Shown one piece after another: positions 25,310 to 35,900 of a DNA stretch of 63,450 nt. The stretch's first letter is position 1, and each line of letters begins with the position of its first letter. This stretch comes from an uncultured Duncaniella sp. (lineage in GTDB: Bacteria; Bacteroidota; Bacteroidia; Bacteroidales; Muribaculaceae): positions 1 to 63,450 of the forward strand of contig NZ_CAJTQC010000016.1 of the NCBI RefSeq assembly GCF_910578445.1, in the 5' to 3' direction. A model generated the notes under the pieces. It did no database searches. It saw nothing but the letters and a program-made list of their open reading frames with translations, and was not told where the DNA came from. A program made the position numbers and the translations under genes.

Positions 25310-27849
25310 TGCAGGATAAAATTCTTTACATTAAGATTTATCGACAAAATGAGATTGTGGCTGTGGCAGGCGAAAACACTCAGAGGCGGCAGATGAACCA
25401 CTTCTCCGCTCAACTCCCACGAGGTCAGAAGATTCGAGCGCGTGACACCCATACCGTTGTCAGCCCGGATTTCGACAGTCCCACCTGTAATTTCACCGAA
25501 CACAGGAATCTCGAATCCATATATTCCGGGAGTGGACGACGGCGATGCCACGGATGAGCGATAGGCGATATCGACATACGCATCAGTCCGTGAAGCCGAC
25601 AGATTATAGAGCCGTCCGCTATCATCGGTAGCCCATATACACTGACCATCGTCAAGGAGCGATGACAATAACGGAAATGAACGTGAGTAGAGCATACGGC
25701 CTTTATCGTCATGGACAACCGCATCAGGAAAAAGAGGAGATAGATTGTCGCCTTCCGCAAGCATGAAGTTTTCAGGACAAGGCTTTTCATGGCCGTAGAA
25801 GCATATAAGCTCGTCTCTTACCGAATCACGGGCGAGCCTTTCGGCACAGACAAAGGAGCGCAGAGTCACGACACTCTGGCCTGTAATCCTCACAAGGTCG
25901 TCGCCGGCCAGCACGGCAACCGAGTTTCCGCCAAGACTGCACACGGAATCACTACTACCGACTACGCGCGTGTCAAGAGTGCGCGCAGTCAGACGGCTAC
26001 GCGTGGAATTAGCCGTGACAGACTGCACTCCATTTTTCCCGAAAAGGTAGAAACGCGCACTGCCGGCATCCCATCCCCCTGTCGAACCAGACACAGCCAT
26101 GAGTGCCACAGGGCGCGATTCAGATGTCTGCGTGACGGCAAGAGGACGAAGCGGCTGAGAGACAGAAGCAAGGACAACAGTCGATGGCAGCGGACGCTGT
26201 CGCGATGCCCCGGCCGGAAGAATAAAGGCCGGCCTGTCGCGGATCATCACGACAGGCAAACCGTCGTCGGCAAGCCAATAGGCAAAACGTCCCGACGGGT
26301 CGGGGCGGAGCTCGACACGGAGAAAATAACGCTCATAGAAAAGCTCCATCCTCACTGCGTCGGCCGACGGGTATGTCAGCAACGGCGACAGTGCTCCAAG
26401 CCGGAAAGAACTGACAGTGGCGCTACGGACACAACTGCTGCCATCGGCAAAAACAATCTTTACGGCCACTGGCACAGCCTCCGGAAAGTCATCGCCGGGC
26501 GAGGGATTTGCAATGACAAAGCCACATGGAAGCCACCCTCTAAAACGCATTGCTGAAACTCCGGCATAGGCAATGCTGTCGCCACCGATATCGGCCACTC
26601 CGGCACACAGACAATGAGGAATATCAACCGAAGCCATTACCGATTCGTCCTGACCAAGCGGCGTATGGGAAACAGCCAGAAGCCGACGAAGGTCGGACAG
26701 CTCTGAGTCAAGCCCCGGCGAAGGAGTGCGGACCGGCCGACTTATGCCCTGCCACTCACAGGCAGAAGAGTCAAAACCGAAAGTGGCACATGGCCTGAGA
26801 CTCTCGCTCAGGGAGGCAAGGACTGCTTCGGTCAGGGAACGCAGACGCGAGCCTTCGCCTCCAAGAGCCGAAACCGCATCATTGAGGCCGGGCAATCCGA
26901 CATGGAGCGAGCCGGAAGTAGCCGAGAAAGAGCCGAAACGATGGGGAGCATTATCCGTACTGTCAAATGGATGAAGCTGCGGGCTGACCGACAAGACTAC
27001 ACGGCTGACCGTCTCAAGCCATTGCCCCGAAAGAGGAATGCAAGGCTTCAGACGCAGCGTGAACGCAGAAGCCGTCATCCGCTCAACGGAGATTGTCGAG
27101 AAACCTGTACCGCCCAACAGAAAATCGACTCCAAGAAGCTGCTGACCGTCAGGTGGCATGACCATTACGGGCGCTGAGACATATAACAGCTCTCCGTTGT
27201 GGCCGACGAGGCTGTAGCGGGCAATGACAGGCTGAAAATAGACCTGACGCTGCATGGCGGCCTCTGCTATCGAGCGATAGGCATCACCGACGAGACGACC
27301 CACAGTCCGGGTGTCGGCAGCAGAGAGCTGAGAGGAGCGCGAGGTGTATGCGCCACGGAGTTCCACGCCACCGACCGTGACACTCAGCGGAGATTCATCG
27401 TTGCGGACAAGCGCAAAAGGCTCAGGCATATCGGCTGCAGAATGCCAAGTCCAGCCGTCGTCGGTATCAGCCTGTAGCCACATCGGAGCTTCGTCAGCAC
27501 CCATAAGAACCAGATAGCGCCCGGCACAACTGACAATGCCCGACGGTCGGCCCGGTGCATCGGGAAGCATCACCGAGCGAGTGCCGTCGTGACAGACCAA
27601 GCGGCCATCATATTCCATCGCAAGCCATTTTCGGCCATCAGGACTGTCTATACGGCCTCCGGGAAGCAGGCGCAGCCCCGGCATAGGCAGGTCGAGGGGA
27701 ATCTCGGCAGGAGGGCCGACCGCTTCAAGACCGGTGCGACGGAGCGGAGGGCGGAGGTTATGGCAGATTTCTGTTTCACGCCGTGTCAAAGCTCCGGCCG
27801 GGAAACGGATAGCAGCCCGGCTCTTGCCTTTCATTCGTCTGAAATTCAT
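25306..27849 (-). CDS. Large phage-structural-like protein coupled to the terminase
   Basis: About 847 residues from the ATG at 27849 (MNFRRMKGKSRAAIRFP); a longer in-frame upstream ATG at 27978 would add 43 hydrophobic, unlikely residues. I recognise no domain with certainty. The protein is mostly beta-rich, with blade-like repeats (GLRLLPGGRIDSPDGRKWLA...; GGWDAGSARFYLFGKNGVQS...; DDGQCIWATDDSGRLYNLS), like the propeller-type tail-hub and stabilisation proteins of short-tailed phages (P22 gp10 type). No signal peptide, so cytoplasmic. It overlaps the terminase by ATGA and shares its promoter. An alternative is a beta-propeller scaffold of a domesticated element. Confidence 0.55.
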   Translation of the reverse strand: MNFRRMKGKSRAAIRFPAGALTRRETEICHNLRPPLRRTGLEAVGPPAEIPLDLPMPGLRLLPGGRIDSPDGRKWLAMEYDGRLVCHDGTRSVMLPDAPGRPSGIVSCAGRYLVLMGADEAPMWLQADTDDGWTWHSAADMPEPFALVRNDESPLSVTVGGVELRGAYTSRSSQLSAADTRTVGRLVGDAYRSIAEAAMQRQVYFQPVIARYSLVGHNGELLYVSAPVMVMPPDGQQLLGVDFLLGGTGFSTISVERMTASAFTLRLKPCIPLSGQWLETVSRVVLSVSPQLHPFDSTDNAPHRFGSFSATSGSLHVGLPGLNDAVSALGGEGSRLRSLTEAVLASLSESLRPCATFGFDSSACEWQGISRPVRTPSPGLDSELSDLRRLLAVSHTPLGQDESVMASVDIPHCLCAGVADIGGDSIAYAGVSAMRFRGWLPCGFVIANPSPGDDFPEAVPVAVKIVFADGSSCVRSATVSSFRLGALSPLLTYPSADAVRMELFYERYFLRVELRPDPSGRFAYWLADDGLPVVMIRDRPAFILPAGASRQRPLPSTVVLASVSQPLRPLAVTQTSESRPVALMAVSGSTGGWDAGSARFYLFGKNGVQSVTANSTRSRLTARTLDTRVVGSSDSVCSLGGNSVAVLAGDDLVRITGQSVVTLRSFVCAERLARDSVRDELICFYGHEKPCPENFMLAEGDNLSPLFPDAVVHDDKGRMLYSRSFPLLSSLLDDGQCIWATDDSGRLYNLSASRTDAYVDIAYRSSVASPSSTPGIYGFEIPVFGEITGGTVEIRADNGMGVTRSNLLTSWELSGEVVHLPPLSVFACHSHNLILSINLNVKNFILQ

Positions 27850-27963
27850 AGAATTAAGATAGTAACGAGTGTGTTTAAGGGTTAAAGTGTGAATAATCAG
27901 GAGAGATAAGGGACAAAGTTTAGAGTAAGGGGGACAGGATAAGAAAGAATAGGGAAGATTGTG

Positions 27964-27971
27964 CAAATTTA
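27964..27971 (-). promoter_or_regulatory. -7 box for the phage-type gene pair
   Basis: TAAATTTG on the minus strand, full TAnnTTTG match, about 115 bases before the ATG at 27849. The pair thus has a host-type promoter. Confidence 0.55.
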
Positions 27972-28016
27972 CTATCACCCGACATCGGAAAGGTGCGATT
28001 ATACAAACCGGTATAT

Positions 28017-28064
28017 AAAAAACGGCATCGGAGACATCTGTTGACAGACATCTCCAATACCGTT
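28017..28064 (-). terminator. Terminator of the DUF4831 gene
   Basis: Minus strand AACGG...GGAGA pairs with TCTCC...CCGTT (with G-U pairs), followed by TTTTTTAT. It insulates the DUF4831 gene from the phage-type pair downstream. Confidence 0.7.
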
Positions 28065-28119
28065 CTTTGAGGATGGTCGAATATCCTCTTATGTCTTCTC
28101 CGGACTTAAATCGCCGGAA

Positions 28120-29208
28120 TCAATTTGTTGTGCCCAGTTCGCGGACCGCGCCGGTGAGAGGATTGAAATGCAGATAGGCGGGCTGACGCTTGTCGGTAAA
28201 GAGGCTTGGGTCGAGACCGAAAACCACACCATATTGTGCGACATCAAACTCCTTATTGACCAAGGTCTTGTCGTCGAAACTCAACGACACTGACGCTGAC
28301 CCCGGAATACGGTAGGCGACTCCTCCCTTGGGGAAAGACTTGGCAACGCCCTTGTCATTGACCGGCAGTTCGCCACGTGTCACAGGCTTAATCTCCATAT
28401 AGATAGGATCGCCCGACAGGTCAGAGGCATCGACAAGCCCCTCGGCAGCCGAAAGACGGGCCACGACTATACGCTCCGGCTCACCCTCTTCAGGGACGTA
28501 GACGGTGAATGTGCGTACTTCGACAGACTTCTGGACAGTCCCGAGAAACATTGCGGTCAAAGCCTCCTCCTGTCCTGAAAGCTGGTCGAGAGCCAGTTTC
28601 ATGGCAGCACCGTCAGACGGCATGGCATCCGCCTGCCCCGATATGATTTCGTTACGGTTGTTGCGAAGTTCATAAATTTTATCGGCCGCAAGTTCAGCCT
28701 TTTTAGCCGATGAACGGCTCTGAATCATTTCGGGGGTGACAGCCTGCTGTGCGATAGGCTTCTGGAGCACTGTGGGCGCGGGCGCTACTGCTTTCGGCAG
28801 TTCTGTCAGTTCAACCGCCGCCTCGTAAGCCTCATCGTTTATCGAAAGAGGGAAATTACTGTCGCTCACCATCATGAACGTACCGTTGCCGCCCTTGAAT
28901 GTGGCAAGATAGCGCTCCTCCTCGTCGGCTATAGCCACGGGATTGACGACAGCCTCTGTGATGTGCCACGAAGTGGACGGCTTCATGATTGGCTCTGTGC
29001 TCAGATACTTGCGGGCATACTGATAAAACTCGCCGGGAGTGTTGACAGTCTTCTCGACGGCTATCGTAACTTCGAAAGCTGTCAGCGGAAGAGTGTAGAT
29101 TAGGCCATACTCGCTCGCCTTTGTGGCTGTCAGCTTCGACGATGTCTGTGCCACGGACGGAATTGCAGCCAAAGCGCCCAGCAGCAATATAGACAATAAC
29201 TTTCTCAT
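28120..29208 (-). CDS. DUF4831-family secreted protein
   Basis: 362 residues with a Sec signal peptide (MRKLLSILLLGALAAIPSVAQ, cleavage near 21). The rest matches my recognition of the Bacteroidetes DUF4831 family: an N-terminal segment with YGLIYTLPLTAFEVTIAVE near residues 34-52, a central region with repeated ELTELP and Lys/Ala-rich helix (SSAKKAELAADKIYEL), and a C-terminal beta part (GVAYRIPGSASVSLSFDD). No enzymatic motif. The family's function is unknown. It lies 63 bases behind nnr and is probably co-transcribed with it. Confidence 0.8.
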   Translation of the reverse strand: MRKLLSILLLGALAAIPSVAQTSSKLTATKASEYGLIYTLPLTAFEVTIAVEKTVNTPGEFYQYARKYLSTEPIMKPSTSWHITEAVVNPVAIADEEERYLATFKGGNGTFMMVSDSNFPLSINDEAYEAAVELTELPKAVAPAPTVLQKPIAQQAVTPEMIQSRSSAKKAELAADKIYELRNNRNEIISGQADAMPSDGAAMKLALDQLSGQEEALTAMFLGTVQKSVEVRTFTVYVPEEGEPERIVVARLSAAEGLVDASDLSGDPIYMEIKPVTRGELPVNDKGVAKSFPKGGVAYRIPGSASVSLSFDDKTLVNKEFDVAQYGVVFGLDPSLFTDKRQPAYLHFNPLTGAVRELGTTN

Positions 29209-29271
29209 AATGATATCGAAAAGTTTTTAACCTTTTAAACTCTTTATTTTAAACTCTTAAATTCTAAAAAC

Positions 29272-30789
29272 CTACACCTGCATGATGGCTTTTATAGCCT
29301 TGCCCACACAGGAAGCGATGTCGCCCGAAAGCGAACCGTATTCACCCTCGACATGTGCGGCGATATCGCCGGCAAGACCGTGGATGTAGACCGCAGCCGT
29401 GGCCGCTATCTCCGACTTGTAGCCCTGAGCGAGCAGTGAGGTGATGATGCCGGTCAACACATCGCCGCTTCCGGCTGTAGCCATAGCCGCCGAGCCTGTC
29501 GAATTGAAAAAGACTTTGCCGTCAGGACGGACGGTGGCGCTGTAACGGCCTTTAAGCACAATTATCACCTTATATTTATGTGACACTTCGAGCGCTCTGA
29601 GCAGACGGGTCTCGGACGAAGCCTGCGAACCGAATATGCGGTCAAACTCGCCGGCATGAGGTGTGAGAATCGAGCCGGGAGCGATGTGGTCCATGAGCGC
29701 GGGAGTGCGGGAGATGATGTTGAGGGCATCAGCGTCGAACACCATCGGCCGTTTTATGGTCTTTATGAGTGTCTCAAGCGCGCCACGGGTGGCATCGTTC
29801 GTGCCTATGCCCGGCCCTACACCGATAGCGGTGAAGTTGACACGCGGAGTCATGTCGGAAATCACGTTCTCATTACGGTCAGGGATATAAAGAGCCTCGG
29901 GCACTGCCGTCTGGAGCACATTGAAACCGCAGCGTGGAGCATGGACGGTCAGTTTGCCCACACCGGCACGCAAAGCTCCGCGCGCGGCAAGCACAGCTGC
30001 GCCCATCATGCCGTAGCATCCGGTGAAGAGCAGCGCATGGCCGAAATCAGCCTTCGAACAGAAATCGGGACGGCGTTTGAGCACACGTCTGACATCATCT
30101 TTCTCTATAAAGAAATATTTCGTAGGGGTCTGCTCGATGGCACGTCGGCTCAGACCGATGTCGACCACCTTCCATTGCCCGACAATGGGAGCATTGTCGC
30201 TCAGGAAAAACGCGAGCCGCGGGAACTGCACGGCGACAGTGAGGTCGGCATGGACGACATTGCGCGCAAGAATGCGCGAATTCCAGTCGCCATACATGCC
30301 TGAAGGTATATCAATCGACACGACGGTCGCTCCTGATTCATTGATGTAGCGCGCCATAGCCATATAGCCTCCCTCAAGGGGATTGCGCAGGCCTGTGCCG
30401 AAAAGACCGTCGATGACGAGATGGTCGGATGTAAGTGTCGGGATGTGGGAAGTATGCACAATCTCAGTCATGGCCACATTGCCGATGCTGAGAAGTTCGT
30501 CGCGACATGCCCGGCAGTCAGGCGAAAGCGAATCGCCCTTCACATTGATAAGCACGACATGGGGATTGAAACCGGCCTCTATCAGCATTTTGGCCACAAT
30601 AAGCGCGTCAGCGCCGTTATTCCCCGCACCGGCAAAAACCATGGTGGGTTTCGACGGACTCCAACGGCTGAGAATCTCATTGACCACCCCTTCGGCCACA
30701 CGGTGAATCAGCTCCATCGAGCTGACACCTTCCTCCTCGATAGTCACGCGGTCAATGTTTCGTATATGTTCAGTGCTAAAAATCTTCAT
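29272..30789 (-). CDS. nnr: Bifunctional NAD(P)H-hydrate epimerase / ADP-dependent dehydratase
   Basis: 505 residues from the ATG at 30789 (a TTG two codons earlier is possible). The epimerase (YjeF-N) half spans ~1-210 with the nucleotide loop GAGNNGADALIVAKML near 56-71 and DGLFGTGLRNPL near 128-139. The dehydratase (YjeF-C, ribokinase-like) half spans ~225-500 with GVGPGIGTNDATRG near 323-336 and the ATP/ADP site TAGSGDVLTGIIT near 438-450. It repairs the hydrates that form from NADH and NADPH. The epimerase loop has Ala where GNNGGDG is usual. The dehydratase motifs are intact. Confidence 0.93.
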   Translation of the reverse strand: MKIFSTEHIRNIDRVTIEEEGVSSMELIHRVAEGVVNEILSRWSPSKPTMVFAGAGNNGADALIVAKMLIEAGFNPHVVLINVKGDSLSPDCRACRDELLSIGNVAMTEIVHTSHIPTLTSDHLVIDGLFGTGLRNPLEGGYMAMARYINESGATVVSIDIPSGMYGDWNSRILARNVVHADLTVAVQFPRLAFFLSDNAPIVGQWKVVDIGLSRRAIEQTPTKYFFIEKDDVRRVLKRRPDFCSKADFGHALLFTGCYGMMGAAVLAARGALRAGVGKLTVHAPRCGFNVLQTAVPEALYIPDRNENVISDMTPRVNFTAIGVGPGIGTNDATRGALETLIKTIKRPMVFDADALNIISRTPALMDHIAPGSILTPHAGEFDRIFGSQASSETRLLRALEVSHKYKVIIVLKGRYSATVRPDGKVFFNSTGSAAMATAGSGDVLTGIITSLLAQGYKSEIAATAAVYIHGLAGDIAAHVEGEYGSLSGDIASCVGKAIKAIMQV

Positions 30790-30886
30790 AATCAATCAAA
30801 AAGAATTGCCCACGCAAAATTACAAAGATTTCGCCAATAAACATTATTATAAGCATAGATTAATCCAAAAAGTAGCCCGATCGGGA

Positions 30887-30927
30887 TAAAAAACAGTGTG
30901 CATGCCATCGGTCGACGGCATGCACAC
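30887..30927 (-). terminator. Terminator of the susCD transcript
   Basis: GTGTGCATGCC (30896-30906) pairs perfectly with GGCATGCACAC (30917-30927); on the minus strand TGTTTTTTATCC follows. A second hairpin, CTAAAGGC (30950-30957) with GCCTTTAG (30966-30973), lies just before it. Confidence 0.85.
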
Positions 30928-31087
30928 AAAGGGTCACGGTAGTCAAATTCTAAAGGCAGGTTCAGGCCTTTAGGTGTGTCTCAATCGTGTTTCAGTGCAA
31001 CAAGAATCATATCAATTCACTTAATATTACATGACATAGCTCTTAATATTTACATTTTGCGATTCAGAGACACTATCGTGAACTGAA

Positions 31088-32878
31088 TCAATATCCGGGA
31101 TTAATGAACAGCGCACCTGTGGAGATCACGTCTGTATAATTGCTCGGAATCGGACGCAGGGCGTATTCAGGCTTGAAGTAACCGGCAAGTTCGGGGAATG
31201 TTGACTGAAGATAGCTTGCATCCTTGTACATACCGGTGCGCTTAAGGTCGAAGAAGCGTGTGAACTCACCGCAAAGCTCGCGGCCACGTTCGTCAAGGAC
31301 AGTGCGGATTGTAGCCGCTCCCGACAGAGGAGCTGCACCGGCACGCTGACGCACCTTGTTGATATAGCCCATAGCCTGTCCGCCACCGTTGAGGACGATG
31401 TCGTATTCGGCAGCAATCAGATAAATCTCGGCCATACGCATCGGCATCACTCCGTTGAGATTTCCGTTGCGCATCTTGCTTGCATTGGCCACAAAGTAAT
31501 TGGAGCTTGCATGCTTGTTGAGCGACGGATAGTAATAGCGGTAGTGGTTTTCACCTTCGCCGGCGGTCATGATGATACCCTTCTTGGAATCGTCATACAC
31601 GTCCTTATAGTCGATAAGAAGATGATTCGATGTACCCTTGGCAGCTACTTCCGACGCATAATTTGCATCCTGCGGCATCACGAAGCGGATTGCGAGATCA
31701 CCGACATTGATCTTATCACCTACTTTTGAGGCATTCTTGCCGTAGCGTGAAGCATCGCCGTCGGTCCAGCTATACTCCTGATTTGCCGTCCACTCAGTGA
31801 TGAAAAGCTTGTGGAAACGGGGGTCAAGCGTACCGTTGTCCTGCACATAGAGGCTGAGCAGGTGCTGAGTCGGCATGAAGTCGCCCTGCACACCGCCGTC
31901 CCATGCAAGACGTACAGCCTGATTATCGATTCTCGCGCCGAAGTGGTTGAGCTGACAGAGGAAGTGCTCGTCGTTGCGGTTTGTACGGTAGTTACCGTTG
32001 CTTGAACCGTGGGTCTTGCCGCCGAAGACGGTGTACTTCCAGAGAGCCTCCTTGTTTGACTTGTTGTTGGCCTCTTTGAACACATCGTCGAAATCTGCAT
32101 ACATGTATGTCATGTAGTCAGCTCCGCCGTTTTCACAGTCAGCTATAAGTTTCTTGGCCACATCGAAGCCTTCCTGAAGGAATTCAGTGGTGTCATATTG
32201 ACGGGTCGCAAGACATGCCTTTGCAAGATAGCCGAGAGCGGATTTCTTGGTAGGATTGGCATCAGCGTCATAATTTCCGACCGGAAGCCATTCGGCTGCA
32301 AAACGCAAGTCAGGAATAATCACATCGCGATAAATCTCAAGCACGTCTGTGCGCGCAGGCGAATAGTTGTTGGCCTTTTGCACGGCTGTCAGTTTCACGA
32401 CACCGCCAAACATTTCAACGAGATTGTAGTAGTAGACGGCACGGAGGAAATGTGCCTCGGCCACTTTGGCATTGCGCTCTGCGTCTGTCGCAAACGAGCA
32501 GTTGGGAGCAGTCTCGATAGCAAGGTTGCAAGCACCGATACCGTCGTATGCGGCGTTCCACAATGCGTTTGTGAAAGTCTGGTTGGGCGCGCCTGCAAAG
32601 AACTTGAACACATTGTCGTTCTGGCCCATCTGATTGGTCTTGGCAGTCCAGAGGTCGGTATTACCCTCCATGAAGCCCATGAAATCAATGCCGTTGTAGA
32701 ACTGGCGTTCGAGACCGAAGTAGCACTGGTTGATGAGTGTTTCGTAACCGGCAGGAGTCGTGCCGAGGTTTTCAAGGGTAAAACCGCCGGGGTTTACCTC
32801 ATCGAGTGAACAGGACTGCATCAGGAGTGTCGCACTCACTCCACAGGCCCAAAGTATATTTGAGAATTTACGTTTCAT
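31088..32878 (-). CDS. SusD/RagB-family nutrient-binding lipoprotein
   Basis: 596 residues with a lipoprotein signal ending LLMQSC (Cys near residue 23). Typical SusD features: the N-terminal CSLDEVNPGGFT, tetratricopeptide-like helices (AEAHFLRAVYYYNLVEMFG near 155-173), and the C-terminal SusD block RMAEIYLIAAEYDI...GYINKVRQRAGA...ILDERGRELCGEFTRFFDLKRTG. Members bind glycans or peptides at the outer surface and act as the lid of the SusC channel. It starts 23 bases behind susC. No glycoside hydrolase, lyase or peptidase lies with it, so the ligand cannot be inferred. Confidence 0.95.
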   Translation of the reverse strand: MKRKFSNILWACGVSATLLMQSCSLDEVNPGGFTLENLGTTPAGYETLINQCYFGLERQFYNGIDFMGFMEGNTDLWTAKTNQMGQNDNVFKFFAGAPNQTFTNALWNAAYDGIGACNLAIETAPNCSFATDAERNAKVAEAHFLRAVYYYNLVEMFGGVVKLTAVQKANNYSPARTDVLEIYRDVIIPDLRFAAEWLPVGNYDADANPTKKSALGYLAKACLATRQYDTTEFLQEGFDVAKKLIADCENGGADYMTYMYADFDDVFKEANNKSNKEALWKYTVFGGKTHGSSNGNYRTNRNDEHFLCQLNHFGARIDNQAVRLAWDGGVQGDFMPTQHLLSLYVQDNGTLDPRFHKLFITEWTANQEYSWTDGDASRYGKNASKVGDKINVGDLAIRFVMPQDANYASEVAAKGTSNHLLIDYKDVYDDSKKGIIMTAGEGENHYRYYYPSLNKHASSNYFVANASKMRNGNLNGVMPMRMAEIYLIAAEYDIVLNGGGQAMGYINKVRQRAGAAPLSGAATIRTVLDERGRELCGEFTRFFDLKRTGMYKDASYLQSTFPELAGYFKPEYALRPIPSNYTDVISTGALFINPGY

Positions 32879-32901
32879 TGTATTAATTTCGTTTTATGGG
32901 A

Positions 32902-35900
32902 TTAGAGTGTGAGGTTGATACCGAATACAAACTGCTTGTATGTCGGGAATGCATCCGAACCGCCGGTCTCAGGGTCAGTACCCTTGAGCTTGCTGTCATT
33001 GACAATGATGCAGGGATTGTAAGCGGTTCCATATACGCGGAGGCGTTCGATGAGGGCCTTGCGGGTCAGCTTCTGCGGCAGTGTGTAGCCGAGAGTGATG
33101 TTCTTAATCTTGGCAAACGAACCATCAACTACGCGGAGAGCCGGATAGAACTTGCTCTGTTTGCTTCCTGTGCCGGGGCGAGGATAGTAAGCGCCCTGAT
33201 TGCTCTCTGTCCAGTAGTCTGTGCCGGCAAGCTGGTTCTTGGTACGTGAATCTTCTGCTGTGTAGTAGCCGAGGAGGTCGCTGCTGATTGTCTGACCGAA
33301 GCGACCCATCATGAATACAGAGAGGTCGAATCCTTTATACTGGAAGGTGTTGTTAAGACCGAGAATCCAGTTGGGGTTCTGATGACCGAGAATCTGACGG
33401 TCATTGTCGCCATAGGCGTGTACACCACCGTCGCCATCTTTCTCAATGGTTTCAATCTTGAGGAAACCGGGTTCAACACCAAGTTTCTTCATGAGCTCAG
33501 GGTCATCGTTAGTGCCCCAGATACCGGCATATTTCCAGCTGTAGATAGTCTTGATCGGGTGGCCTTCGAAAAGGTTTTCGTTGATGAGGTCACCGCCGGG
33601 AAGCGATTTGATTTTTTCCTTGCTCCAAGTCGCGGTGAAAGTAGTCGACCAGCTGAAATCCTTGGTCACGATGTTGCGGCTGTTGATTGTAAGCTCGACG
33701 CCATGGTTTTCTGTGCGTGCGAGGTTCTGCCAGCTCGAAAGGGGTGAGCCCCAGCCGGTGAGACCGTCGGTGATGGGCACTGTGCGCTTGTAGAGAAGGC
33801 CCTTGGTGTCTGTCTTGAACCATTCGATTGATCCGTCGATGCGGCTGTTGAGCACGCCGAAGTCAAGGCCGACGTTCCAGTTGTATGATTTCTCCCAGCC
33901 GAGATTGCTACCGGCAAACGTACCTGTGTACTGTGCGAACTGAACGGGAACGCCACCCACGGTCACACCGGCGTTGGGATAGAGATATGCCTGACTCTGG
34001 GTTACGTAAGCACCTGTACCGCCTGAGTTACCGGTGACACCGTAGCTCACGCGAAGTTTTGCATTGTCAAGCCAGTTGCGTGTATCTTCCATGAAGCTTT
34101 CCTCTGAGATGCGCCATGCGACAGCGCCTGCGGGGAACGAATCCCACTTGCTGCCTTCAGAGAACCAGCTGACACCGTCCCAGCGGTTAGAGAACGTCAG
34201 GAGATAGCGGCCTTTGTAGTTGTAGTTGACACGGAACGCATACGACATTTTCTGTGTGCGGGAATAGTCGGAATATGTGTAAGGGCTTGTCGAACCTGAC
34301 AGAAGACGGTGATACTGCCATGAGTCAACGAGGAAGCCGCCGCTGCCGGCGATAGTCTGCTCGTTTGTGTTCTTATTATAAGATGTGATGAACTGAGCGC
34401 CGAACGAATGGTCCTTGATGTCGGCATTGTATGAGAGGATGTTTTCCCAAGTATATGCCCAGCCGTTGCTGTGAGTCTTCTGTGCGTAGGGTGATGAAGC
34501 ATACGAAGGCTGGTTTGCGTTTGCCTGACTGCCCCAGTACTGGCCGAGACGGCTGTCAGAGAGGGTTGTGCTGATTTGAGAGCGGAGTTTCAGGCCGGTA
34601 ATCGGAGTAAGCTCAAGATAACCGATTGAGTTGATATAGGTCGATTTTGTATTGTTGGCATACTGATTCTCGATAAAGTCACCCATCGGAGAATACTGAC
34701 CGTTTATATACTCGTGGTTAAGTTTTCCGTTTTCGTCATAAGCATCACCAAGAGGGAACGATGTGAGAGACTTTGTATAAGTATTCTTCACACCTCGGTT
34801 ACGGTCTGAATAAGTGAGGTTGCTTGTGAAACCGATTGTAGCATACTTGTTGATTTCCTGATCGATGTTGAGACGTAGAGTGTAGCGGTTGATATTGTCG
34901 TTCTCAAGCAGGCCTTCTTCCTTCGCATAAGATGTCGAAGCAAAGATGCGGGTCTTCTGTGTGCCGCCGCTTACAGAAAGCGCATATTTCTGAGTGGTCG
35001 CACGATGGCCCGAAACGAGGTCGACCCAGTCAATCCATTTGCCCTGATTGTAGGCATCGGTGTAGATCGGATTGCCAAGCAGAGTGCTCATATCCGAGGG
35101 ATAGTTTCCGGTTGTGTACTTGTAGGCTTCGCTCTGATAAGCTACCCATTCGTCACCGATCATGCCATGCTTGTAGTTGGCGTCGCCGCTGAATCCATAG
35201 TAGGCGTCGAAGTTGACCACAGCCTTGCCTTCCTCTCCTCGCTTGGTAGTGATGATGATCACACCGTTCGCACCGGCTGAACCGTAGATAGCTGTCGAGG
35301 ATGCGTCCTTGAGAATATCAATCGACTCGATATCGCTCGGATTCACCTGATTATAGCTGCCGGGGAGACCGTCAATGATGAAAAGTGGCTCGTTGCTGCC
35401 GTAAATCGAACGCGAACCACGCAGGAGGATGCTGACATCGCTGCCTACCTCACCGCTGCTCTTAGTGATGTCCATACCGGCCACCTTGCCTGAAAGGGCT
35501 TCCATCACATTGTTTGTCGGAGCTACGACAACATCCGAATTTTTCATCGAACTGACAGCTCCTGTGAGGTCTTTACGCTTCACTGTACCGTAGCCGATAA
35601 CTACTACCTCATCAAGCATCTCTCGGTTTTCCCTGAGAGTAACATTGATGACGCTCTTGCCCGCAACCGGGACTTCTTCTGTGACATAACCGACATAGCT
35701 GATGACGAGCACTGCATTGTCGGCAATGTTGTTTAAGGCAAAATTACCGTCTATATCGGTGACTGTGCCCATTTTGGTGCCTTGAACCGCTACGTTCGCA
35801 CCGATTACCGCTTCACCGGCTTCGTCAATGACCGTGCCGGTGACAGATTTTGTCTGGGCAGTGGCCACAAGTGCCATCACTGCCAGAATCAGAGTCAGAA

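Noticed and set aside
27850..27978. 43-codon extension of the phage-structural-like gene
   Set aside because: Hydrophobic, unlike the rest, and overlaps the promoter box; the ATG at 27849 is preferred.
23432..27978. A full prophage
   Set aside because: Only TerL and one structural-like gene are present; no integrase, capsid, portal or lysis genes and no attachment-site repeats were seen.
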